From positions 2,467,501 to 2,531,500 of the forward strand of contig NZ_CP102355.1 of assembly GCF_009696685.2 (NCBI RefSeq): DNA of 64,000 bases, given 5' to 3'. The translations under genes and the position numbers were made by a program. Below the pieces are notes generated by a model. It ran no database searches. It was given only the letters and a program-made list of their open reading frames with translations, and was not told the DNA's origin. Shown here one piece after another: positions 1 to 9,105 of the stretch; position 1 is the stretch's first letter; each line of letters begins with the position of its first letter. The stretch comes from Paracoccus sp. SMMA_5_TC (GTDB lineage: Bacteria; Pseudomonadota; Alphaproteobacteria; Rhodobacterales; Rhodobacteraceae).

Positions 1-368
1 GCCACGCCGCTGCGGTCAAGCAGATAGATCACCGCGCTGCCGGTCTGTTCGCGCAACCGCTCGAACTTTCGGGACACGCGCGCGACACTTTCAGGCGAGG
101 GGTCGACCAGCGCCTGACGCACGGCGGCATCGTCGGACAACACCGTGGCGACGGCCCGCTGCTTGCCCAGGATGCTTTCCAGCGTCTGTGCCCGGCTTTG
201 CGCACTGACCCCAAGCCGCTCGGCCTGGGTCCGGGCCGCATTGTCATGCGCGATGCGAAAGGCCGCACCCATTGCCGCGAGAAGCACCAGCACGATCAGC
301 GCCGCGACCACCACGCGCCGCAGGGTGGCGGCCGCGGCGGAATCTGACGAATCGGTGGTGACGGCCAT
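1..368 (-). CDS. Sensor histidine kinase, N-terminal part only (probably DctB)
   Basis: The reading frame starts with ATG at 368 and runs off the left edge after about 122 codons, so only the N-terminus is present. A short polar head is followed by one hydrophobic segment (about residues 15-36, rich in V, A, L, I) and then a periplasmic-looking stretch with RAQTLESILGKQRAVA and a run ending in SAVIYLLDRSG, the pattern of a dCache-type sensor region. The kinase domain lies outside the window. It is divergent from dctA, which makes a DctB-like C4-dicarboxylate sensor the best guess. The assignment depends on context as much as on sequence. Confidence 0.6.
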   Translation of the reverse strand, partial: MAVTTDSSDSAAAATLRRVVVAALIVLVLLAAMGAAFRIAHDNAARTQAERLGVSAQSRAQTLESILGKQRAVATVLSDDAAVRQALVDPSPESVARVSRKFERLREQTGSAVIYLLDRSGV

Positions 369-392
369 CCCTCCCCCAACGCGGGCGCAGCT

Positions 393-439
393 GTGTGGAT
401 TTCCACACTAGCAAAGACGGAATGTGTTGGAAACCACAC
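393..439. promoter_or_regulatory. Two palindromes between dctB-like gene and dctA
   Basis: GTGTGGATTTCCACAC (393-408) is a perfect 7-bp inverted repeat with a 2-bp centre. GTGTTGGAAACCACAC (424-439) is an imperfect second copy. Their centres are 31 bp apart, about three helical turns, which suits two dimers of one activator bound on the same face of the DNA. The position in the divergent dctB/dctA region suggests DctD or a similar regulator. I could not find a convincing -24/-12 promoter downstream. Confidence 0.5.
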
Positions 440-573
440 GTTTCAAGCGGCGCTTGTTGCTCAAAAAGTCATGATTTCAACGCATTACCGCCTTGCGCAC
501 AGCTTTTGGGCACCACTGACCACAGCCTTATCATGCGTCACATCATCGTCACATGCATGTCGGAGGAGGCCCC

Positions 574-1941
574 ATGCACATCGACACCACGGCCGCGCCG
601 GTGGCTCATGCCCCGCGCCCCTTTTACCGTCATCTCTATTTCCAGGTGCTGTGCGCCATCGTCGCCGGCGCGCTGATCGGTCATTTCTATCCCGAAACCG
701 GCGAGGCGCTGAAGCCGCTGGGCGACGGCTTCATCAAGCTGGTCAAGATGATCATTGCCCCGGTCATCTTTCTGACCATCGTCACCGGCCTGGCCGGCAT
801 GGGCACCATCCGCGGCGTCGGCTCGGTCGCTGGCAAGGCCTTCGGCTATTTCCTGACCTTCTCGACCCTGGCGCTGATTGTCGGTCTGGTCACCGCCAAT
901 GTCATCCGCCCCGGCGTCGGCATGAACATCGATCCCGCGACACTCGATGCCAGCAAGGTGGCCGATTATGCCAGCAAGGCGCATGAAACCTCGCTGACCG
1001 GCTTTGTCATGGACATCATCCCGTCCACGATCACCTCGGCCTTTGTCGACGGCAACATCCTGCAGGTGCTGTTCGTCGCCATCCTGTTCGGCATCGGCCT
1101 GATCCTGATCGGCGAAAAGGGCAAGCCCGTCGTCGCCCTGTTCGAGGCGATCAGCCATGCCGTTTTCCGCATGGTGGACATCCTGATGAAGGCCGCGCCC
1201 ATCGGTGCATTTGGGGCCTTTGCCTTTACCATCGGCAAATACGGCATCGCCTCGGTGGTGAACCTGGCGACGCTGGTCGGCACCTTCTATCTGACCTCGG
1301 CGCTGTTCATCGTGGTGATCCTGGGCACGGTCTGCATGCTGAACGGCTTTTCGATCTTTCGCCTGATCGCCTATCTCAAGGCCGAGATCCTGCTGGTGCT
1401 GGGCACCTCGTCCTCGGAATCGGCGCTGCCTTCGCTGATGGAAAAGATGGAGAAAGCCGGCTGCAAGCGTTCGGTGGTGGGTCTGGTCGTGCCCACGGGC
1501 TACAGCTTCAACCTGGACGGCACCAACATCTACATGACGCTGGCGGCGCTGTTCATCGCCCAGGCCACCAACACCGACCTGTCGCTGCAACAGCAGATCC
1601 TGCTGTTGCTGGTGGCCATGCTGTCGTCGAAAGGCGCGGCGGGCGTGACCGGGGCGGGCTTCATCACCCTGGCGGCGACGCTGTCGGTGGTGCCCACCGT
1701 GCCGGTCGCTGGGATGGCGCTGATCCTGGGCGTTGACCGCTTCATGTCGGAATGCCGTTCGATCACCAACTTCATCGGCAACGCGGTGGCCACGGTTGTC
1801 GTCAGCCGGTGGGAAGGTGCGCTGGACCGCGAGCGTTTCGAGCGGGTGCTGGCGGGCGGCGATGCGGCGGATGCCCGGCCGATCGACCACCTGCAAGGTG
1901 CCCCCGCCGGGCTGCGCCTGCAAGAGGCCAGCGCCGACTGA
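574..1941 (+). CDS. dctA: C4-dicarboxylate/proton symporter DctA
   Basis: A 455-residue inner-membrane transporter of the dicarboxylate/amino acid:cation symporter (DAACS) family, importing succinate, fumarate and malate with protons. Visible family marks are the early [10 protein letters not shown] segment, the serine-rich reentrant loop [10 protein letters not shown] and the [12 protein letters not shown] segment, and the length is normal. The ATG at 574 follows GGAGGAGG by about 6 bases and is preferred over an in-frame ATG at 553, which has no ribosome binding site. A strong hairpin with a T run follows the stop. It is divergent from a putative sensor kinase, and the paired palindromes between them are the likely control sites. 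Confidence 0.95.
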   Translation: MHIDTTAAPVAHAPRPFYRHLYFQVLCAIVAGALIGHFYPETGEALKPLGDGFIKLVKMIIAPVIFLTIVTGLAGMGTIRGVGSVAGKAFGYFLTFSTLALIVGLVTANVIRPGVGMNIDPATLDASKVADYASKAHETSLTGFVMDIIPSTITSAFVDGNILQVLFVAILFGIGLILIGEKGKPVVALFEAISHAVFRMVDILMKAAPIGAFGAFAFTIGKYGIASVVNLATLVGTFYLTSALFIVVILGTVCMLNGFSIFRLIAYLKAEILLVLGTSSSESALPSLMEKMEKAGCKRSVVGLVVPTGYSFNLDGTNIYMTLAALFIAQATNTDLSLQQQILLLLVAMLSSKGAAGVTGAGFITLAATLSVVPTVPVAGMALILGVDRFMSECRSITNFIGNAVATVVVSRWEGALDRERFERVLAGGDAADARPIDHLQGAPAGLRLQEASAD

Positions 1942-1969
1942 GCGCGACCGCCGCAGATGCGGATGATCC

Positions 1970-1996
1970 GGGGCGTCCGCAGGGGCGCCCCTTTTT
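1970..1996 (+). terminator. Rho-independent terminator after dctA
   Basis: GGGGCG (1970-1975) pairs with CGCCCC (1986-1991), followed immediately by TTTTT. It lies 28 bases past the dctA stop and just before the convergent EcsC-like gene. Confidence 0.8.
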
Positions 1997-2012
1997 GCAG
2001 TCGTGGAAGGAT

Positions 2013-2834
2013 CTAGCGGCGGCGCATCAGCTTGCGCGCGGCGGTATTGGGACGCAGTTGGATCATCCGCGCCTCCATCGCCTCGGCCAGCGCCTCGCGC
2101 GGGATGCCGGTTTCCCGCGCCAGCCGCAGCAGCCCGAAATGCACCCGCGCCAGTTCCTGATAGTAACGGCTGAAATTGTAGTTGATCGTCGCCCCAGCCA
2201 GGGCGCCAAAGATCGGAACGGTCTGCGCTGCCAGCTTCTGCGCCAGCGAGGCCGACAGACGCGGCGCCACCCGCGCGATCAGCGCCTGCAGTGTCTGTCC
2301 GGTGATGGTCATCCGCGCGGCAAGCAGGCCCAGATCGGTGCCCTCGTCATCGGCAAGCGGCCCGGCCGCGGCAAAGACATGCAGCGCCTCGCGCCGGGTT
2401 TGATCGGATTCCGGGTCGAAACCGTGTTCCGAGGCGATGTCCATGATCGCCCGCAGCAGCAGCGTCACCGTCACCGGCAATTCGATCATCGCCCCGCCCA
2501 GGCCACCCAGCCCGCCGACCGCGCCCGTGGTCGTCGACAGCAGCCGGTTGAACATGTCGCCACGTTCGCGCAGCACTCCGCGCGAGCGGCCCGCGGCATC
2601 AAAGGCCCGGTTCAGCGCCGCCAGGGTGATGCGGTCCATGCGCTTGCGGACAGGATCGGGCAAACGCTCGATCAGCCCTTCGGCCTTGCCGCCGACCGCG
2701 GTCAGGATCTCCATGGCAAAGCCGCCGGCATCCAGATAGCGCCGGGCCAGCCGGTCGATCTGGACATGAACGGTCGGGTCGGTGATCGGCGGCAGGACGG
2801 TCTGGCGCGGCGGGATCTGGCTGTGTTCGGTCAT
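2013..2834 (-). CDS. EcsC family protein
   Basis: A 273-residue protein matching the EcsC family pattern: a helical N-terminal part, a glycine-rich hydrophobic centre (TGAVGGLGGLGG, then PVTVTLLLRAI) and a later conserved segment with FGALAGATINYNFSRYYQ. The biochemical role of the family in proteobacteria is not established. I chose the ATG at 2834 (MTEHSQIPPRQ) because the upstream in-frame residues look like untranslated leader. It converges on dctA and is divergent from the Ivy-like gene 112 bp away. Confidence 0.7.
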   Translation of the reverse strand: MTEHSQIPPRQTVLPPITDPTVHVQIDRLARRYLDAGGFAMEILTAVGGKAEGLIERLPDPVRKRMDRITLAALNRAFDAAGRSRGVLRERGDMFNRLLSTTTGAVGGLGGLGGAMIELPVTVTLLLRAIMDIASEHGFDPESDQTRREALHVFAAAGPLADDEGTDLGLLAARMTITGQTLQALIARVAPRLSASLAQKLAAQTVPIFGALAGATINYNFSRYYQELARVHFGLLRLARETGIPREALAEAMEARMIQLRPNTAARKLMRRR

Positions 2835-2946
2835 CCGTGGCAAGCTCTGGAAAGCGGATCGTTCAGGGAACCCCCGGCGGGCCCCGCCGGTTCCACAAGG
2901 GTGGCGCGGATACCTTGCCACCATGAACGACATAAAGGATCAAGCC

Positions 2947-3441
2947 ATGATGATTTCCCGCCCCCTGCAATCGCTGACCCTGGCCCTGGCGCTGAGCCTG
3001 TCGGCAGGCGCGATGGCGGCTGCCCAGGAACAGCCCGCCCAGCAGCCCGCGTTCGAGGGCCCGACCCTGGCCGACCTTGGGCAGGATCAGGCGCTGACGG
3101 CTGCCTATGACAGGATGGCCGAAGGGCACGAGATGCCCGAATGGGTGCGCAAGGCGATCGTGGTGACACCGGCGCAGAAAGTCGGGTTCGGCGGCAAGGA
3201 ATATCTGGTGCTGACGGGCTGCGAACAGCACAATTGCGGCGAAAACCAGATCGCGATGCTTTACCAGCCCGACAGCGGCACCGCGCACGGCCTGCTGTCT
3301 GTCAGCGACGGTAAGGGTGCCGAGCTTCTGACCTGGCTGAACATCGGGGGCGGCCCGGAATCGATCGACGGGCGCACGATCCTTTTTGCCGCGCTGACCG
3401 GCAGCCTGGCCAATCACCCCCAGGCGTTCAACTATGACTGA
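2947..3441 (+). CDS. Ivy-family lysozyme inhibitor, exported
   Basis: The 164-residue product begins with a clear signal peptide (hydrophobic LTLALALSLSAGAMA, with cleavage likely near AAA-QE). The mature part has LTGCEQHNCGENQIAMLY, closely matching the CKPHDC-type loop that Ivy (inhibitor of vertebrate lysozyme) inserts into the lysozyme active site, with the two cysteines able to form the conserved disulfide. It should act in the periplasm to protect peptidoglycan from C-type lysozyme. AAAGGAT sits 6-7 bases before the ATG at 2947. The last 10 bp overlap the convergent GNAT gene. Confidence 0.75.
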   Translation: MMISRPLQSLTLALALSLSAGAMAAAQEQPAQQPAFEGPTLADLGQDQALTAAYDRMAEGHEMPEWVRKAIVVTPAQKVGFGGKEYLVLTGCEQHNCGENQIAMLYQPDSGTAHGLLSVSDGKGAELLTWLNIGGGPESIDGRTILFAALTGSLANHPQAFNYD

Positions 3442-4016
3442 TCGGGGCTGCCCTGGGGGCTGACACGGATGCGGCCCATGCTGGGGGGCGGCAAGTGGGG
3501 TTCATCGGGCTGCAGGGCGGCTGCCTCGGCGCCGCTGGCCTTTTCAACGGGCCCTTGCACCCCCGCCCAGGCGCCGGCAACAAGTTCGTGGCCCAGGATG
3601 CGATCGGGGTTCGTAGGGGGCGGCATCTCGACCCCCTTCAGCCGCTGAAAGCCAAAGCGCTGATAATAGGGCAGATCGCCGACCAGCATGACCCGCCCCC
3701 ACCCAAGGGCGCGCGCCCGCGCCATGCTTTCGCGCATCAGCAAGGCGCCCAGCCCCTCGCCCTGGGTGGTGGGGTGCACCGCCACCGGACCCAGCAGCAG
3801 CGTTTGCTGCCCGCCGACCCGCACCGGCCAGTATCGGATCGCGCCGACCAGAACCCCCAGTTCGTTGCGCAGGGTCAGACACAGCGGCCAGACCGGCGCC
3901 ACCCCGTCGCGCAACCGATAGGATGACAGGGCCGTCCGCCCCGGTGCAAAGCACAGGTCCAGCAGCGCCTCGACCTCGGGCGAGTCCTCAGGGCTTTCGG
4001 GGCGAAGTTCGTACAT
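3432..4016 (-). CDS. GNAT family N-acetyltransferase
   Basis: A 194-residue GNAT protein. The acetyl-CoA binding motif A is visible as LGPVAVHPTTQGEGLGALLM (Q-x-x-G-x-G), followed by the typical LVGDLPYYQRFGFQRL strand and loop. The start MYELRPESPED at 4016 is typical for the family, and the residues encoded further upstream are arginine-rich and leader-like. The substrate is unknown. The C-terminal tail (about residues 150-194) is longer than the core fold needs and is proline-rich. It converges on, and overlaps by 10 bp, the Ivy-like gene. Confidence 0.8.
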   Translation of the reverse strand: MYELRPESPEDSPEVEALLDLCFAPGRTALSSYRLRDGVAPVWPLCLTLRNELGVLVGAIRYWPVRVGGQQTLLLGPVAVHPTTQGEGLGALLMRESMARARALGWGRVMLVGDLPYYQRFGFQRLKGVEMPPPTNPDRILGHELVAGAWAGVQGPVEKASGAEAAALQPDEPHLPPPSMGRIRVSPQGSPDQS

Positions 4017-4201
4017 CCTGTCCAGGCCTCGACACCAGATTCGGCCGCGACCCCGCCGGCCGAGCAGGGGCCTAACATGGCTGCGCAGCGACGAAAACCG
4101 GCTTTCACGACATGGCGACGAAACGCGCGCCACGCGGAACGCGCTTGACGCCCGCGCCCGCGCCCGGCACTGCTGATGGGCGCAAGACAGCAGGAATGAC
4201 G

Positions 4202-4795
4202 ATGTTCTACCGACCCGAAAACGGCCACGGCCTGCCCCACAATCCGCTGAACGCGCTGGTGGCGCCGCGCCCGATCGGCTGGATCTCGACCCGCGGCCGG
4301 CTGGGCGACAACCTTGCCCCCTATTCCTTCTTCAATCTGACCGCATATGTTCCCCCGCAGGTGATGTTTGCCTCGACCTCGGCCAAGCCTGACCGTCCCG
4401 GCACCAAGGACAGCGTGGCCCAGATCGTGGAAAGCCGCGTCTTTTGCGTGAACATCGCCGATGGCGCGCTGCGCGAACAGGTCAACGCCAGCTCGGCGAT
4501 GCTGCCCGCCGGCACCAGCGAATTTGCCGCCGTGGGAATCGAGGCCGCCGAATGCGAAACCATCGATTGTCCGCGCGTCGCCGGCGCGGCGGCGTCCCTG
4601 GAATGTCGCATGACCCGGGTGCTGCGCCTTGCCGGAGAGGCGAATGTGATGGTGCTGGGCGTGGTCACCGGCATCCATCTGCGTCCCGACTGCCTGCAAC
4701 AGGGACGCTTTCGCCCACCCTCGGGCTGGCTGGCGCGCCTGGGCTACATGGACTACTGCATCACCACCGAAACCTTTGAAATGGAGCGCCCTTGA
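4202..4795 (+). CDS. Flavin reductase family protein (FMN-binding split barrel)
   Basis: A 197-residue protein with the flavin reductase-like split-barrel pattern: [15 protein letters not shown] near the N-terminus, then [22 protein letters not shown], the strand and loop that hold FMN. Such proteins reduce or bind flavin in the cytoplasm, and the electron donor and partner cannot be told from sequence. ATG 4202 is chosen over ATG 4196 because AGGA at 4192-4195 is spaced correctly for it. The stop overlaps the apt start (TGATG), so the two are translationally coupled. Confidence 0.8.
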   Translation: MFYRPENGHGLPHNPLNALVAPRPIGWISTRGRLGDNLAPYSFFNLTAYVPPQVMFASTSAKPDRPGTKDSVAQIVESRVFCVNIADGALREQVNASSAMLPAGTSEFAAVGIEAAECETIDCPRVAGAAASLECRMTRVLRLAGEANVMVLGVVTGIHLRPDCLQQGRFRPPSGWLARLGYMDYCITTETFEMERP

Positions 4796-5346
4796 TGGAC
4801 AAGCGCCCCCGCGACAGCCGCAACGTGCGCGACTATATCCGCACCATCGTGGATTTCCCGCACGAAGGCATCCTGTTTCGCGATGTCACCACCCTGTTTG
4901 CCGACGCGCGCGGCTTTCGCATGGCGGTGGACCAGTTGCTGACCCCCTATGCCGGCGAGCCGATCGACAAGGTGGTGGGGCTTGAGGCGCGCGGCTTCAT
5001 CCTGGGGGGCGCGGTCGCGCATCAGCTTTCCGTGGGCTTCGTGCCGATCCGCAAGAAAGGCAAGCTGCCCGGCACCGTCCTGTCCGAGGCCTATACCCTC
5101 GAATACGGCGAAGCGGTAATGGAAATTCACGACGACGCCCTGCGCCCCGACGAAAGGGTGCTGATCGTCGACGACCTGCTGGCCACCGGCGGCACTTGCG
5201 TCGCCGCGATCAACCTGTGCCAGCGCCTGGGCGCAACCGTCACCGGTTGCGCCTTTGTCATCGACCTGCCCGATCTGGGCGGGCGCGCCTTGCTTGAGGG
5301 CATGGGCCATGACGTTCACGTGCTGACCAGCTTTGACGGCAGCTGA
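4795..5346 (+). CDS. apt: Adenine phosphoribosyltransferase
   Basis: A 183-residue type I phosphoribosyltransferase that converts adenine and PRPP to AMP in purine salvage. The PRPP-binding motif is explicit ([13 protein letters not shown], about residues 120-132), and [12 protein letters not shown] and the early [21 protein letters not shown] region match Apt. The ATG at 4795 overlaps the stop of the flavin reductase gene and has GGAG at 4783-4786. A supply of PRPP is encoded in the same window by prs. Confidence 0.95.
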   Translation: MDKRPRDSRNVRDYIRTIVDFPHEGILFRDVTTLFADARGFRMAVDQLLTPYAGEPIDKVVGLEARGFILGGAVAHQLSVGFVPIRKKGKLPGTVLSEAYTLEYGEAVMEIHDDALRPDERVLIVDDLLATGGTCVAAINLCQRLGATVTGCAFVIDLPDLGGRALLEGMGHDVHVLTSFDGS

Positions 5347-5382
5347 CTTGCAGGCGCGGCCGCGGACCGCTAGGTGACAGGC

Positions 5383-6333
5383 ATGACCCAGAAACCCGCA
5401 CTGACCCTGTATCTGGCCGCGCCGCGCGGCTTTTGCGCCGGAGTGGACCGCGCCATCAAGATCGTCGAAATGGCGCTGCAGAAATGGGGCCCGCCGGTCT
5501 ATGTCCGGCACGAGATCGTCCACAACAAGTTCGTGGTCGACGGTCTGCGCGCCAAGGGGGCCGTCTTTGTCGAGGAACTGTCCGAATGTCCCGATGACCG
5601 GCCGGTGATCTTTTCGGCCCATGGCGTGCCAAAATCGGTCCCGGCCGAGGCGCGCCGCCGCGACATGGTCTATGTCGACGCCACCTGCCCCCTGGTCAGC
5701 AAGGTGCATGTCGAGGCCGAACGTCACCATGCCGAGGGGTTGCAGATGGTGATGATCGGCCATGCCGGCCACCCAGAGGTGCTGGGCACCATGGGCCAGC
5801 TGCCCGAGGGCGAGGTGATCCTGGTCGAAACCGTCGAAGATGTCGCCACGGTCCGGCCCCGCGACCCGCAACGGCTGGCCTTCATCACCCAGACCACGCT
5901 GTCGGTCGATGACACCGCCGCCATCGTCGCGGCCTTGCAAGCGCGCTTTCCCGCCATCGTCGGCCCGGCCAAGGAAGATATCTGCTATGCCACCACCAAC
6001 CGCCAGGGCGCGGTCAAGGCGATGGCGCCGCTGATCGACGCGCTGCTGGTGATCGGTGCGCCGAACAGTTCCAATTCGCGCCGGTTGGTCGAGGTGGGGC
6101 GCGCCGCCGGCTGCGCCTATGCGCAACTGGTGATGCGTGCCGATCAGATCGACTGGCGCGCCATCACGGGCGCGCGCGCCGTCGGCGTCACCGCCGGCGC
6201 ATCGGCCCCCGAGGTGCTGGTGGACGAGGTGATCGCCGCCTTCCGCGACCGCTACGAGGTGACGTTGGAGCTGGTGGAAACCGCGCGCGAGAATGTCGAA
6301 TTCAAGGTGCCGCGCGTCCTGCGCGAGGCCTGA
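5383..6333 (+). CDS. ispH: 4-hydroxy-3-methylbut-2-enyl diphosphate reductase IspH
   Basis: The 316-residue product performs the last step of the MEP isoprenoid pathway, reducing HMBPP to IPP and DMAPP with a [4Fe-4S] cluster. The three cluster cysteines are visible at about residues 18 ([11 protein letters not shown]), 102 ([12 protein letters not shown]) and 201 ([11 protein letters not shown]), and the catalytic glutamate is in [14 protein letters not shown] 5383 is preferred over GTG 5374 because AGGTGA lies 5 bases before it. It follows apt by 36 bp on the same strand. Confidence 0.95.
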   Translation: MTQKPALTLYLAAPRGFCAGVDRAIKIVEMALQKWGPPVYVRHEIVHNKFVVDGLRAKGAVFVEELSECPDDRPVIFSAHGVPKSVPAEARRRDMVYVDATCPLVSKVHVEAERHHAEGLQMVMIGHAGHPEVLGTMGQLPEGEVILVETVEDVATVRPRDPQRLAFITQTTLSVDDTAAIVAALQARFPAIVGPAKEDICYATTNRQGAVKAMAPLIDALLVIGAPNSSNSRRLVEVGRAAGCAYAQLVMRADQIDWRAITGARAVGVTAGASAPEVLVDEVIAAFRDRYEVTLELVETARENVEFKVPRVLREA

Positions 6334-6368
6334 GGCCGGCCCGCGCGGCGTCGGAAAGGTTCAAGACA

Positions 6369-6974
6369 ATGAAACTGTGGTCCATGCCCTCGTCGGGGAA
6401 CAGCTACAAGGTGCGGCTGCTGCTGGCGCTGCTGGGTCGCGATTGCGAGATCGTTGATGTCGAATACCAGACACCGGCCCTGGAAAAGGCCCATGCCGAA
6501 GGCCGGCTGCCTTTTGGCAAGGCGCCGGTCCTTGAACTGGACGACGGTCAACTGTTGCCGGAATCGAACGCCATCCTGTGTTACCTGGGCGAAGGCACGC
6601 GCCTGGTGCCGGCCGATCCGGCGGACCGCGCGCGGATGCTGGCCTGGATGTTCTGGGAACAGAACCAGCACGAGGCAGTCATTGCCGTGCGCGGCGCGCT
6701 GCTGACCTATCCCCATCGTCGCGCGCAGGCCACGCCCGAGCGGCTGGCAGAGCTGCTGACCCGCGGGCATCAGCTTTTGCAGATCATGGAAAACCGGCTG
6801 CGCGATCACGACTGGCTGGTGGGCGATGCGATCAGCCTGGCCGATGTCTGCCTGTATGGCTATACCCACAGCGCCGAACGGCTGGGTGGTTACGACCTGG
6901 GGCGCTATCCCGGCATCACGGCCTGGCTGGCACGGATCGCGGCGCAGCCCGGCTATCGCGGGTTGGGGCAATGA
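6369..6974 (+). CDS. Glutathione S-transferase family protein
   Basis: A 201-residue protein with the GST layout: a thioredoxin-like N-terminal domain ([22 protein letters not shown], then [22 protein letters not shown], with the cis-proline and the glutathione-binding E-S pair) and an all-helical C-terminal domain ([18 protein letters not shown]). The serine in SSGNSYK could be the catalytic serine of beta- or zeta-like classes. The substrate is unknown. It sits between ispH and rnhA on the same strand, with 31 bp separating it from rnhA. Confidence 0.85.
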   Translation: MKLWSMPSSGNSYKVRLLLALLGRDCEIVDVEYQTPALEKAHAEGRLPFGKAPVLELDDGQLLPESNAILCYLGEGTRLVPADPADRARMLAWMFWEQNQHEAVIAVRGALLTYPHRRAQATPERLAELLTRGHQLLQIMENRLRDHDWLVGDAISLADVCLYGYTHSAERLGGYDLGRYPGITAWLARIAAQPGYRGLGQ

Positions 6975-7005
6975 TCGCGCCGGCAAGCCTGTCGGGGGCC
7001 GCACG

Positions 7006-7473
7006 GTGACGGCGCTGTTTGCCTGGACCGATGGCGCCTGCAGCGGCAACCCCGGCCCCGGCGGCTGGGGGGTGCTGATGCGGGCCATGGACGGCGCCAC
7101 CGTCCTGAAGGAACGCGAATTGCAGGGCGGCGAGCCCGAGACCACCAACAACCGTATGGAATTGATGGCCGCCATCGCCGCGCTGGAAACCCTGACCCGG
7201 CCCAGCGAGATCACCATCACCACCGACAGCGCCTATGTGAAAAACGGCGTGACCCAGTGGATCCACGGCTGGAAGCGCAACGGCTGGCGCACCGCCGACC
7301 GCAAGCCGGTCAAGAACGCCGAGCTGTGGCAACGGCTGGATGCCGCGCAGGCGCGTCACAAGGTGCGCTGGGAATGGATCAAGGGTCACGCGGGCCACCC
7401 GGAAAACGAACGCGCCGATGCGCTGGCCCGGGCAGGCATGGCCCCGTTCAAGCCCCAGAAGGCGGCGCCATGA
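7006..7473 (+). CDS. rnhA: Ribonuclease HI
   Basis: A 155-residue RNase HI that cuts RNA in RNA:DNA hybrids. All four acidic catalytic residues are visible: Asp9 ([15 protein letters not shown]), Glu52 (NNRMELMA), Asp74 (TTDSAYV) and Asp138 (NERADALA), with the substrate-contact histidine in [10 protein letters not shown]. No upstream in-frame ATG lies outside the preceding gst gene, so the GTG at 7006 is the probable start. The stop overlaps the next ATG (ATGA). Confidence 0.95.
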   Translation: MTALFAWTDGACSGNPGPGGWGVLMRAMDGATVLKERELQGGEPETTNNRMELMAAIAALETLTRPSEITITTDSAYVKNGVTQWIHGWKRNGWRTADRKPVKNAELWQRLDAAQARHKVRWEWIKGHAGHPENERADALARAGMAPFKPQKAAP

Positions 7474-8102
7474 GCCTCGAGGTGCTGATCGCGGTGCTGG
7501 ATCATGCCAGCGTTCTGGTCTTTGCCCTGACCGGGGCGCTGGTAGCCAGCCGGGGGCAGCTGGATGTGGTCGGCTTTATCTTTTTCGCCACGCTGACCGG
7601 GGTCGGCGGCGGCACGCTGCGCGACCTGGTGCTGGGGCGCACGCCGGTGTTCTGGGTCGATCGGCCGGAACTGATCCTGCTGACATCGGGCGCCGCGATT
7701 GTCGTGTTCTTTAGCGCGCATCTGCTGGAAAGCCGCTATCGCGCCATTGTCTGGCTGGACGCCTTTGCGCTGGCGGTGGCGGTTCCCGCGGGTGTCGGCG
7801 TCGCGCTGGAGGCAGGCGCCAGCCCTGTGGTCACGGTGATGATGGGGGTGATGACCGGCACCTTTGGCGGGTTGATGCGCGATGTCGTGGGCAACGAGGT
7901 GCCGATGGTGCTGCGGCAGGGCGAACTTTACATCACCGCCACCTTCGGCGGGGCGGTGGCGGCGCTGACGCTGTTGTGGCTGGGAACGGGTCGGGGCTGG
8001 TCGCTGATCGGCTGCGCGCTGGTGGTGCTGGCACTGCGCGCGGGCAGCATGTGGCTGGGCTGGCGCCTGCCCGTCTACAAGGCCCGGCCGCCGCGCAACT
8101 AG
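7470..8102 (+). CDS. UPF0126/TRIC-family membrane protein
   Basis: A 210-residue integral membrane protein made of two related halves of about three helices plus a seventh helix. Each half carries the family signature: [16 protein letters not shown] in the first and [16 protein letters not shown] in the second. The family shares its fold with TRIC cation channels, and the bacterial role is not settled. It starts inside the rnhA stop codon (ATGA overlap), so it is translated from the same message. It converges with a 4-bp overlap on the VOC gene. Confidence 0.8.
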   Translation: MSLEVLIAVLDHASVLVFALTGALVASRGQLDVVGFIFFATLTGVGGGTLRDLVLGRTPVFWVDRPELILLTSGAAIVVFFSAHLLESRYRAIVWLDAFALAVAVPAGVGVALEAGASPVVTVMMGVMTGTFGGLMRDVVGNEVPMVLRQGELYITATFGGAVAALTLLWLGTGRGWSLIGCALVVLALRAGSMWLGWRLPVYKARPPRN

Positions 8103-8422
8103 GCCTCGGACCAGATCGCCATTTCGGTGCCGCCAGGTTCGCGGAACTGGAACCGCCGGCCGCCGGGGAAATCAAAGATCGGCAGGGTGATGGTTCCGCC
8201 CGCTGCCTGCACCTGGGCCAGGGCCTGTTCAAGATTGTCCGATTTCAGGATGACCACGGGCGGGGCCAGCGGCGCTGCCGCCACCCCGCCCGCCAGGCCG
8301 GCATCGGCAAGTTCCTGATATTCCGGCCCATAGTCATTGAAATTCCAGCCGAAAGCCTGGGCGAAAAGCGCTTTGGTTGCCTGCAGGTCCGGCGAACTGA
8401 ATTCGATGTAATCAATCTGCAT
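8099..8422 (-). CDS. VOC (glyoxalase/bleomycin resistance) family protein
   Basis: A 107-residue single VOC domain with two beta-alpha-beta-beta-beta modules: MQIDYIEFSSPDLQATKALFAQAFGW at the start and FPGGRRFQFREPGGTEMAIW at the end. The metal-binding positions are only partly canonical: the first strand lacks the usual histidine but the terminal glutamate (GTEMAIW) is present. Activity is therefore uncertain. The start ATG at 8422 gives a normal length. It overlaps the UPF0126 gene by 4 bp at the 3' ends. Confidence 0.75.
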   Translation of the reverse strand: MQIDYIEFSSPDLQATKALFAQAFGWNFNDYGPEYQELADAGLAGGVAAAPLAPPVVILKSDNLEQALAQVQAAGGTITLPIFDFPGGRRFQFREPGGTEMAIWSEA

Positions 8423-8471
8423 CGCGGTAGCCCCTGCTTATGTTCGCGCTTTGTTTTCGCGCCATTCCGCG

Positions 8472-8873
8472 TCAGCGCAAGACCGGCGGGCCACGGCGAC
8501 GCTCGCGCAGATCCTCGACCCCCATGCGTAGACCCGCACCGATACGATGCGCCAGCGCGGACCAGGCGCGGGCGCTGTCTGCGGGCAACTCCCGACGCAG
8601 GGTTTCGTCGAACAGCATCAGCCAGGGGGCGAAATGATCGGCCCTGACATCGCCGGCCCGCATGTGCACCTGCATCGGATTGCCGTCATATCCGCGCTCA
8701 TAAAGGATCGCATTGCGCCAGAAACCGGCGATCTTGGCCTCATGCGCGGGCCAATCGGCGACATGGGCGGCAAAGACCGGGCCCAGCACCTCGTGCCGGC
8801 GGATGGCGGCATAAAACACCGCGACGACGCGGTCGATCTGTTCAGGCGTGATATCGAAGCGCGGCGGGATCAT
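8472..8873 (-). CDS. Group III truncated hemoglobin
   Basis: A 133-residue globin of the group III truncated type: ITPEQIDRVVAVFYAAIRRH (helices A-B), then GPVFAAHVADWPAH and WRNAILYERGYDGNPMQVHM, and the proximal-histidine segment DHFAPWLMLFDETL. Group III members bind heme, and oxygen and nitrogen-oxide chemistry is proposed for them. ATG 8873 (MIPPRFDI) is chosen over residues further upstream that would extend a poorly structured leader. It is separated from ileS by a divergent 232-bp gap in which I see no further gene. Confidence 0.8.
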   Translation of the reverse strand: MIPPRFDITPEQIDRVVAVFYAAIRRHEVLGPVFAAHVADWPAHEAKIAGFWRNAILYERGYDGNPMQVHMRAGDVRADHFAPWLMLFDETLRRELPADSARAWSALAHRIGAGLRMGVEDLRERRRGPPVLR

Positions 8874-9105
8874 GGGCCAAGATATGGCCCCGCGCCCCCG
8901 TTCCCGCAAGGCGGCGCATTGCCGCGCCCCCATGCGCCCGGCGGGTGCGGCCCGCAAGCCGCGCTTGCAGCGCGCAGGACGGTTTCCTATAACCCGCGCA
9001 TGTTCGTCAGGACCGGAATTTTTCGAATTAGTCGCCCGGCGGCGTAGGATGCCCTCGCCGTCGGGTTAAGCATGCCTGCCCTGCCACCCAAGGATTTTCC
9101 GCCAG

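Noticed and set aside
440..573. A sigma-54 promoter (TGGCAC-N5-TTGC) for dctA
   Set aside because: Segments such as GGCGCTTGTTGC have the wrong spacing, and no GG-N10-GC element with flanking consensus is present.
538..1923. A 461-codon minus-strand frame opposite dctA
   Set aside because: Shadow of dctA codon bias. It is dominated by D, H, Q, R and G and has no ribosome site.
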